This document shows, in pieces, positions 6,052-10,800 of a DNA stretch of 10,800 bases. The notes beneath the pieces are model-generated. The model saw only the letters and a program-made list of their open reading frames with translations. It was not told the origin of the DNA and did not search any database. The DNA is from JBDUCV01 sp040003255 (GTDB taxonomy: Bacteria > Actinomycetota > Actinomycetes > Mycobacteriales > Jatrophihabitantaceae): the NCBI GenBank assembly GCA_040003255.1, contig JBDUCV010000072.1, positions 1 through 10,800 of the forward strand. Direction: 5' to 3'. The position numbers and the translations under genes were made by a program. Position 1 is the first letter of the stretch. Every line of letters starts with the position of its first letter.

Positions 6052-6977
6052 CGCAGCCGTTCGACCGACACATGGGTGTAGATCTGAGTGGTGGCGAGGC
6101 TGGCGTGCCCGAGCAATTCCTGCACCGAGCGCAGGTCCGCACCACCGTCGAGCAGGTGCGTCGCAGCGGTGTGCCGAAGGCCGTGGGGCCCGAGATCAGG
6201 GGCGCCTGCGACGGCGGCAAGTCGCCGGTGCACAACTGAGCGGACGGTGCGCGCATCGATCCGGCCGCCTCGGGCCCCGAGTACGAGCGCCGCTCCGCTC
6301 CGCGCAATTGCCAGCGCCGGCCGGCCGTTGGTCAGCCAGTCGTCGATCGCGCGCTCCGCGGCCAGCCCGTAAGGCACGGTGCGTTCTTTCGACCCCTTGC
6401 CGAACACCCGGATGACCCGTCGACCGCGATCGACGTCGTCGATATTCGCGCCGACCAGTTCACCGACCCGAATGGCCGTGGCGTAGAGCAGCTCGAGGAC
6501 GACTCGATCACGCCGATCGAGGGTGGTGGGGTCCGGTGGTGTGGGCACCGCCATCAGCGCTGCGGCGTCGTGCCGGTCCAGGATGGGAGGCAGGGTGCGA
6601 TGCGCCCGCGGGCTGACGAGTAGCGCGCCGGCATCGGCTTCGCTCAGCCCCGCCGACCGTGCCCAGGCGGTGAACGTCCGGGCGGACGCGGCCCGCCGAG
6701 CGACGCTGCTGCGTGCTGATCCCCCGGCACGACGCGCGGCGAGCCAGCTACGCAGCACCCGCAGGTCGAGCGATCGAATCGTGCGGCCACCGAGGCGTGA
6801 CAGGTGATCGAGCAGGCTCACCACATCTGCCGTATAAGCGCGGACGGTGTGGTCGGACACGTTGCGCTCCAGGCGCAGGTGGCGCTCGAAATCGCAGATC
6901 GCGGCAGCCAAGGTCGGCGGGAGCGCCGCCCGCAGCTCGGCGCTCCCGGTGCGCTCCGGGTCGTGCACGCTTGGCAT
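6018..6977 (-). CDS. xerC: Tyrosine recombinase XerC
   Basis: A 319-aa site-specific recombinase that, with XerD, resolves chromosome dimers at dif sites. Residues about 20-110 are the SAM-like core-binding domain (FERHLRLERNVSDHTVRAY). The catalytic domain has the full set: Arg170 (ATAIRVGELVG), Lys194 (GKGSKERTVP), His265 and Arg268 (HGLRHTAATHLL), His291 (LGHASLATTQIY) and the nucleophile Tyr300. All key residues are intact and length is normal for XerC/XerD. I call XerC rather than a phage or integron integrase because the sequence is close to the housekeeping type and the position, downstream of dprA and beside the M23 and rpsB genes, matches the conserved actinobacterial order. The ATG at 6975-6977 lacks a clear Shine-Dalgarno site. 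It follows dprA by 67 nt, and its 3' end overlaps the convergent M23 gene by 34 bp. Confidence 0.93.
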   Translation of the reverse strand: MPSVHDPERTGSAELRAALPPTLAAAICDFERHLRLERNVSDHTVRAYTADVVSLLDHLSRLGGRTIRSLDLRVLRSWLAARRAGGSARSSVARRAASARTFTAWARSAGLSEADAGALLVSPRAHRTLPPILDRHDAAALMAVPTPPDPTTLDRRDRVVLELLYATAIRVGELVGANIDDVDRGRRVIRVFGKGSKERTVPYGLAAERAIDDWLTNGRPALAIARSGAALVLGARGGRIDARTVRSVVHRRLAAVAGAPDLGPHGLRHTAATHLLDGGADLRSVQELLGHASLATTQIYTHVSVERLRQTYVRAHPRA

Positions 6978-7044
6978 GAGCGAACCGTGCGCGTCGCGCG
7001 GGGTGTCGTCAAGCCGCCACGCGCCCGAGCCGGCCGATCCTCGG

Positions 7045-8307
7045 CTACCCGCTCGAACCGCCCGAGCACCGGAGCTGCGCGGCGATGCGGAACCCGTCGT
7101 CGCTGACGTCGATCACGCCCGCCAGCCGGAGCGCCGGGATCGCCCGGATGACCTCCCGCGGGCACACCCCGCTGCGCACCGCCAGTTCGTCCTCGCGGGC
7201 GGGCCGCCAGGCGGGGAGTCCGTCGAAGACTCGCCGAGCTACCGGGTCCAGGCCGTCGAGCCGGGCCCGCAAACCGGCGGCTTCGTTAGTCCCCGCGGCA
7301 CCACGTGGCGGCGCCTCACGCTCAACGCCTTCGCCGATCGAGCCCACCAGCAAGAGGATGTCATCGACGCTCGTGACCAGCAGCGCCGGATCGGGCTCTG
7401 CGCGCAGCAGCTGGTGGCAACCGGCCGACATCGCCGACGTCACCGGACCAGGAACCGCCATCACCGAGCGACCCAGCTCGCGGGCGTGAGCTGCGGTGTT
7501 GAGCGCTCCGGATCGAGCGGCGGCTTCGACGACGACGGTGCCGGTCGAGAAGGCGGCGATGAGCCGGTTACGGGTGAGGAAGCGATGGCGATGCGGCGCC
7601 GCGCCTGGCGGGCTCTCCGAGATCACCAGTCCACACTCCTTCGCCCTGGCGTAGAGCGAGGCGTTGCCAGTCGGATATGGACGGTCGAGGCCGCCCGCCG
7701 AGACGAGGATCGTGCAGCCGTCGGCAGCGAGCGCGCTGCGGTGGGCGACAGCGTCGATGCCATATGCGCCGCCAGAAACCACGCTGACCCCCCGCCGAGC
7801 CAGGCCATAGCCGAGTTCGCTGGTGACGTGCTCGCCGTAGGGCGTTGCGGCCCGGGAACCCACGATGGCCACCGAGCGCACGCCGAGCAGTGTCGGGTCG
7901 GCCGAGCCGCTCACCCACAGCCCGAGCGGCGGGACCGGCTCGCCCCGGTCATGATCCGGGCGGGCGCCGGACGTGTCCCGGCGCCATCCGGCGAGCCGGC
8001 GACGAGCGGTCGACTCGAGCGCCGCAAGCGCGAAGTGTGGCCAGTCGGCGCTCTCGGGGACGACGAGCCGCAGGCCGTGCCGCTGAGCGGCCTCGAGGTC
8101 GCCGTGCGCGTCTGCTGTGGAGCGACGTGCCGCTGTTGCGTCTGCCACCGCCGCGTCGACCAGTCCGCGACGAATCGACGCCGCGGCGGCCACCGGGCCC
8201 TCCCGCCGTACCCAGTCCCAGACCGGTAATGACGCCGGCTCGGCCACCCTGCTCAGGTAGGCCCGGGCCAGGATGACGTCGTCCGGAACGGCGATCACGC
8301 CGCCCAT
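7045..8307 (-). CDS. dprA: DNA-processing protein DprA (Smf)
   Basis: A 420-aa cytoplasmic protein of the DprA/Smf family, which binds incoming single-stranded DNA and loads RecA during transformation. The Rossmann-like core shows VAIVGSRAATPYG (about 145-157), SGGAYGID (178-185), RFLTRNRLIA (242-251) and RSGALNTAAHA (265-275), then VMAVPGP. A C-terminal winged-helix region (about 348-408) contains LDPVARRVFDGL and an LRLAGVIDV strand. The N-terminal 110 or so residues are the variable actinobacterial part. I start at the ATG at 8305-8307, which has GGGA 7 nt upstream and overlaps the end of yifB by 13 bp. A GTG at 8296-8298 would give a 4-nt GTGA overlap but lacks a ribosome binding site. 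Either way translation is probably coupled to yifB. Competence has not been shown for most actinomycetes carrying this gene. Confidence 0.95.
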   Translation of the reverse strand: MGGVIAVPDDVILARAYLSRVAEPASLPVWDWVRREGPVAAAASIRRGLVDAAVADATAARRSTADAHGDLEAAQRHGLRLVVPESADWPHFALAALESTARRRLAGWRRDTSGARPDHDRGEPVPPLGLWVSGSADPTLLGVRSVAIVGSRAATPYGEHVTSELGYGLARRGVSVVSGGAYGIDAVAHRSALAADGCTILVSAGGLDRPYPTGNASLYARAKECGLVISESPPGAAPHRHRFLTRNRLIAAFSTGTVVVEAAARSGALNTAAHARELGRSVMAVPGPVTSAMSAGCHQLLRAEPDPALLVTSVDDILLLVGSIGEGVEREAPPRGAAGTNEAAGLRARLDGLDPVARRVFDGLPAWRPAREDELAVRSGVCPREVIRAIPALRLAGVIDVSDDGFRIAAQLRCSGGSSG

Positions 8308-9827
8308 GACGTCGTCCCGGTGCGGAAGAACACGGCTTCGGAGACGTCGCCAGCGTCGGGGATGGCATTGCCACCCAGATCCGCGATCGTCCATGCCAAG
8401 CGCAGCACGCGATCGAACCCACGGGCGCTGAGCTCTCCGCGTTCCAGGTGCCGCTCGGCCGCGACGAGCGCGCTACGCCCGAGCCGCCACGGTCGCGCGC
8501 GCAGAGCCGAGCCGGGAACCTCGGCGTTCGTGCGCCAACCCCGCTCGCCCCAGCGATTGGTCGCCGCGGCGCGGGCAGCCGCGACCCGGCACGCGACGAC
8601 AGAACTGGCTTCACGCTGGACCGGTTCACCCAGCAGCTCGGCGTGCGGCACCGCATCGACATAGACGCGCAGGTCCAACCGATCGAGCAGCGGGCCAGAC
8701 AGCCGCTGCTGGTAGCGGCGTCGCACCTGCGGCGGGCAGGCGCAGTCCCGCGTCCGGCGGCCGCACGGGCACGGATTGGCCGCCAGCACGAGCAAGAAGC
8801 GAGCCGGATAGGTGACCACACCCGCATGACGGTGCAGCACGACACGACCACTCTCGAGTGGTTGACGCAAGCCGTCGAGCGCCCTCGGATGGAATTCCGG
8901 AGCCTCGTCCAGGAACAGCACACCGTGGTGCGCGAGCGAGATCGCTCCAGGCGTCGCGATACCCGATCCGCCGCCGACGAGGGCCGCCAGCGACGCGGTG
9001 TGGTGCGGTGCCTGGAACGGTGATCGACGCAGCAGCCGGGCCGTTGGTGGCAGCGCGCCAGCCACGGAATGCACGGCCGTGACCTCCAGCGCGGCCGTGT
9101 CGTCAAGCGGCGGCAGCAGCCCGGGTAGCCGCTCGGCCAGCATCGTCTTGCCCGCGCCGGGCGTGCCGACGAGATACAGATGATGACCGCCCGCAGCGCT
9201 TACTTCGAGGGCACGCTTCGCGGCCGCCTGACCGGCCACGTCCGCGAGGTCCGGCCCGGGCGCCCCGGTTGGCTCCGCAGCAGTGCCGGTGCTGGCATGG
9301 GGCGGTGGGGGCGCCTCATTACGCAGCCAAGCGATGATCTCGCGCAGGTCGCCCGCTTGGTACACCGCCAACCCGGTGACAAGCGCCGCCTCGGCGGCAT
9401 TCGCGTTTGCCACCACCACCCGGCGCACTCCGGCTCCTCGCGCCGCGATGACGGCGGGTAGCACGCCTCGAACGGGCCGCAACCTGCCGTCCAGGCCGAG
9501 CTCGGCCATCCACACCACATCGGCGATCGCCCCGGACGGCACCGCCCCGCCGGCCGCCAGGACGACCAGCGCCAGCGCAAGATCGAACCGGGAGCCGACC
9601 TTGCGGACATCGGCGGGAAGCAGCGCGACGGTGATTCGACGGTTCGGCCACTCGGCGCCTGCGTTCAATACCGCGGCCCGGATCCGGTCGCGGGACTCGA
9701 CGACCGACACGTCGGCCAGACCTGTGAACGACAGCCCCGGAAGGCCGGCAGACAAGTCGGCCTCGACCTCGACGAGCTGCCCGGTGACGCCGGTGATGGC
9801 GATTGCCAAGGTGCGGGCGATTGGCAT
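8295..9827 (-). CDS. yifB: YifB/ComM family Mg-chelatase-like AAA ATPase
   Basis: A 510-aa AAA+ ATPase. The family member ComM of naturally transformable bacteria is a hexameric helicase promoting branch migration during integration of transforming DNA. Residues 1-165 are the N-terminal Lon-protease-like ChlI domain (FTGLADVSVVESRDRIRAAV, then a KVGSRFDLALAL motif). The ATPase core has Walker A GTPGAGKT at 221-228, Walker B GVLFLDE at 302-308, NPCPCG with Cys353, Cys355, Cys362 and Cys364 at 351-364, and an SGPLLDRLDL arginine-finger segment at 377-386. The C-terminus (RGFDRVLRLAWTIADLGG, 469-486) is the usual lid. I start at the ATG at 9825-9827: MPIARTLAIA is the expected N-terminus, GGGGAG lies 9 nt upstream, and the yraN TGA is 1 nt away. 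The stop lies inside the start of dprA. Confidence 0.96.
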   Translation of the reverse strand: MPIARTLAIAITGVTGQLVEVEADLSAGLPGLSFTGLADVSVVESRDRIRAAVLNAGAEWPNRRITVALLPADVRKVGSRFDLALALVVLAAGGAVPSGAIADVVWMAELGLDGRLRPVRGVLPAVIAARGAGVRRVVVANANAAEAALVTGLAVYQAGDLREIIAWLRNEAPPPPHASTGTAAEPTGAPGPDLADVAGQAAAKRALEVSAAGGHHLYLVGTPGAGKTMLAERLPGLLPPLDDTAALEVTAVHSVAGALPPTARLLRRSPFQAPHHTASLAALVGGGSGIATPGAISLAHHGVLFLDEAPEFHPRALDGLRQPLESGRVVLHRHAGVVTYPARFLLVLAANPCPCGRRTRDCACPPQVRRRYQQRLSGPLLDRLDLRVYVDAVPHAELLGEPVQREASSVVACRVAAARAAATNRWGERGWRTNAEVPGSALRARPWRLGRSALVAAERHLERGELSARGFDRVLRLAWTIADLGGNAIPDAGDVSEAVFFRTGTTSWAA

Positions 9828-9828
9828 G

Positions 9829-10200
9829 TCAAAACGCTCCCCGGACATGGCGGACGGATGCTGCTCCACTGCGTTGGCGCACCACGCTGACCACGTCGAA
9901 TCGCAGTTCGGGCCAGAACGCGGAACCGCCGAGGTCACGCTGCTCGGCCAACCACCGAAGCGCCAGGCCACGGATCCGCGTGGCCTTCGTGCGAATGACC
10001 GCCTCGGCGGGATCACCGAAGTCGGTGGAGGACCGGGTTTTCACCTCGCAGAACACCAGTACGGCGCCGTCGCGAGCGACCAGATCGAGCTCGCCCGCCG
10101 GGCATCGCCAGTTCCGGGCGAGGATGGTCAGCCCGGCGTCGGCCAAATGGCGCTCAGCGACCCGTTCGCCGTACCTGCCCACCGCGTCTTTGGCTCGCAC
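9829..10200 (-). CDS. yraN: YraN/UPF0102 family nuclease-fold protein
   Basis: A 123-aa protein of the UPF0102 (YraN) family, which has an endonuclease-like PD-(D/E)xK fold but no firmly established role. The core motifs are present: GRYGERVAERHL at residues 8-19, NWRCPAGELDLVARDG at 30-45 with the GELD acidic pair, and FCEVKTRSS at 50-58, the ExK part of the nuclease site. Start is a GTG at 10198-10200; no ATG, GTG or TTG lies upstream in frame before the stop of the DUF2469 gene, and no good Shine-Dalgarno site is visible. The 3' end carries the ribosome binding site of yifB, whose ATG follows the TGA by 1 nt. Its fixed place with yifB and dprA in actinomycetes suggests work in DNA processing, but that is context only. 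Confidence 0.92.
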   Translation of the reverse strand: MRAKDAVGRYGERVAERHLADAGLTILARNWRCPAGELDLVARDGAVLVFCEVKTRSSTDFGDPAEAVIRTKATRIRGLALRWLAEQRDLGGSAFWPELRFDVVSVVRQRSGAASVRHVRGAF

Positions 10201-10250
10201 GCCGCGACGGTGCCAGGCCGACCGCCCAACGAGCGACCAGATGCGCCTCT

Positions 10251-10278
10251 TGTGGACTACCGGTGGCCCTGTGGATGG
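10251..10278. repeat. Two TGTGGA direct repeats between DUF2469 and yraN
   Basis: TGTGGACTA at 10251-10259 and TGTGGATGG at 10270-10278 share TGTGGA 19 bp apart in the 105-bp gap. The first, read on the minus strand as TAGTCCACA, is one mismatch from the DnaA-box consensus TTGTCCACA. One-mismatch matches are expected by chance in a window of this size, so this is only a note. I see no convincing promoter or terminator in the gap. Confidence 0.25.
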
Positions 10279-10305
10279 CCGGCTTGACGATCTGCGCGGC
10301 CAGGT

Positions 10306-10629
10306 CTAGGAGGTGAAGCCGTCCTTGCGTGGTAGCTCAAGCTCGGGCTTGTCGAGTTCCTCGATGTTCACGTCCTTGAAGGTGAGCACACGAACCGTCT
10401 TGACGAACCGGGCTGGGCGGTACATGTCCCACACCCAGGCGTCGCGCATCGTCAACTCGAAGTAGACCTCGCCGTCAGCGCTGCGAGGCTTCAGGTCGAC
10501 GTCGTTGGTGAGGTAGAAGCGGCGCTCGGTTTCGACGACGTAGCTGAATTGGGCGACGATGTCCTTGTACTCCCGATAGAGCTGGAGCTCCATCTCGGTC
10601 TCGTAGTTCTCGAGGTCCTCGGCGCTCAC
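10306..10629 (-). CDS. DUF2469 family protein
   Basis: A 107-aa conserved actinobacterial protein of unknown function, the equivalent of the gene after rnhB in mycobacteria. The sequence is highly characteristic: SAEDLENYETEMELQLYREY at the N-terminus, VVETERRFYLTNDVDL, RSADGEVYFEL, then AWVWDMYRPARFVKTVRVLTF and FKDVNIEELDKPELELP. It is rich in aromatic and charged residues, with no signal peptide and no Cys. I start at the GTG at 10627-10629 because members begin (M)SAEDLE and AGAGG lies 6 nt upstream. The ORF stays open upstream to an ATG at 10797, but that part is not family-like and would overlap rnhB. The start codon overlaps the stop of a 21-codon mini-ORF by 4 nt (GTGA), suggesting coupled translation. 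Confidence 0.93.
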   Translation of the reverse strand: MSAEDLENYETEMELQLYREYKDIVAQFSYVVETERRFYLTNDVDLKPRSADGEVYFELTMRDAWVWDMYRPARFVKTVRVLTFKDVNIEELDKPELELPRKDGFTS

Positions 10630-10691
10630 GCGACGCCTCTGACGGACGGGCAGGACCCGCGGTGAGCCAATCGAGTACGCGGGGTGATCAT
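10626..10691 (-). CDS. Putative 21-codon mini-ORF linking rnhB and DUF2469
   Basis: A 21-aa ORF, MITPRTRLAHRGSCPSVRGV plus Ala. Its ATG overlaps the rnhB stop as ATGA, its own TGA overlaps the DUF2469 start as GTGA, and AGGAG lies 5 nt before the ATG inside the rnhB end. Double 4-nt overlaps with a good ribosome binding site are what a coupling leader peptide would look like. The peptide resembles nothing I know and is basic. It may serve only to carry ribosomes from rnhB to the DUF2469 start, or it may be a chance arrangement. It is not in frame with either neighbour. Confidence 0.4.
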   Translation of the reverse strand: MITPRTRLAHRGSCPSVRGVA

Positions 10692-10800
10692 GCGATCTCC
10701 TGCTCGAGAAGTGGTGGTGCGGACGGGGGAAGCGGGGCCCCGGTAGGCCCATTCTGTCGCACCGACGCCTCACCCCGCATAGCCGCCCGTCGGACATTGA
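10688..10800 (-). CDS. rnhB: Ribonuclease HII, C-terminal end (partial)
   Basis: The last 36 codons of a gene that enters from the right edge. The frame reads NVRRAAMRGEASVRQNG, then a Pro/Ala-rich stretch ending LLEQEIA and a TGA at 10688-10690. RNase HII of mycobacteria ends its conserved part with SFINVRR followed by a variable low-complexity tail, and NVRRAA at the window edge matches; the split preceding codon ends in TC, compatible with Ile (ATC). rnhB directly upstream of the DUF2469 gene is the usual actinobacterial order. RNase HII removes ribonucleotides from DNA. No catalytic residues are inside the window, so the call rests on a short motif and context. The tail contains the ribosome binding site of the mini-ORF. 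Confidence 0.6.
   Translation of the reverse strand, partial: NVRRAAMRGEASVRQNGPTGAPLPPSAPPLLEQEIA
10697..10701 (-). promoter_or_regulatory. Ribosome binding site of the mini-ORF
   Basis: AGGAG on the minus strand, 5 nt before the ATG at 10689-10691 and within the last codons of rnhB. It faces no other start codon, since DUF2469 begins about 70 nt further on with its own AGAGG at 10636-10640. Confidence 0.45.

Noticed and set aside
6018..6977. Tyrosine recombinase as an integrase of a mobile element
   Set aside because: It sits in the conserved housekeeping order, has XerC length and sequence, and no attachment-site repeat, tRNA or cargo boundary is visible.
7033..7045. GCCGA/TCGGC hairpin at the end of dprA as a terminator
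   Set aside because: The stem is only 5 bp, overlaps the stop codon, and is followed by no T-run on the minus strand, so it is not a credible terminator.
6847..8229. 460-codon open frame on the plus strand opposite dprA and xerC
   Set aside because: It lies antisense to intact DprA with all family motifs, has no recognisable domain, and is the kind of long shadow frame that high-GC codon use produces.
9828..10016. Longer YifB starting at 10016 or 9848
   Set aside because: The family N-terminus is MPIARTLAIA at 9827 with a GGGGAG site; longer forms would translate the yraN region out of frame.
9283..10287. 334-codon plus-strand frame opposite yifB and yraN
   Set aside because: It covers two well-supported minus-strand genes and reads as low-complexity Ser/Arg/Ala sequence with no family signature.
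10630..10797. N-terminal extension of the DUF2469 protein to an ATG at 10797
   Set aside because: Family members begin at SAEDLE, the GTG there has its own AGAGG, and the extension would overlap the rnhB tail in another frame.

Overview
The window is a high-GC chromosomal segment from an actinomycete. The gene set matches the conserved actinobacterial block around rpsB: rnhB, a DUF2469 protein, a YraN-like nuclease-fold protein, YifB/ComM, DprA, XerC, a small exported M23-family protein and rpsB. The S2 N-terminus, the DUF2469 sequence and the TYEPV/CLHWG-type M23 protein are all actinobacterial in style. I cannot name the genus. whiG, which lies in this neighbourhood in Streptomyces, is not present.

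Layout, right to left on the minus strand: the last 36 codons of a probable rnhB; a 21-codon mini-ORF that overlaps both its neighbours by 4 nt; DUF2469 (107 aa); YraN (GTG start); YifB/ComM (1 nt after YraN); DprA (start inside the end of YifB); XerC. The very short spacings from YraN to DprA suggest one transcript. DprA and ComM are both known to act on incoming single-stranded DNA in natural transformation, and XerC resolves chromosome dimers, so this half is a DNA-processing cluster.

The M23 gene is on the plus strand and overlaps the 3' end of xerC by 34 bp. To its left is a probable accessory module between the conserved M23 and rpsB genes. It consists of a 52-aa small protein with the best ribosome binding site in the window, a 979-aa LAL-type LuxR regulator just downstream, and an epoxide-hydrolase-like alpha/beta hydrolase converging on the regulator with only 11 bp between their stop codons. 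The 188 bp between the small gene and the M23 gene carries two inverted repeats, which are candidate operators.

rpsB is at the left edge, read leftwards, preceded by a long leader with two hairpins and divergent from the hydrolase, which looks leaderless. Most of the window is ordinary core genome. The parts most worth a second look are the small gene with its LAL regulator and palindromes, and the mini-ORF stitched between rnhB and DUF2469. No tRNA, rRNA, CRISPR array, insertion sequence or prophage gene was seen.
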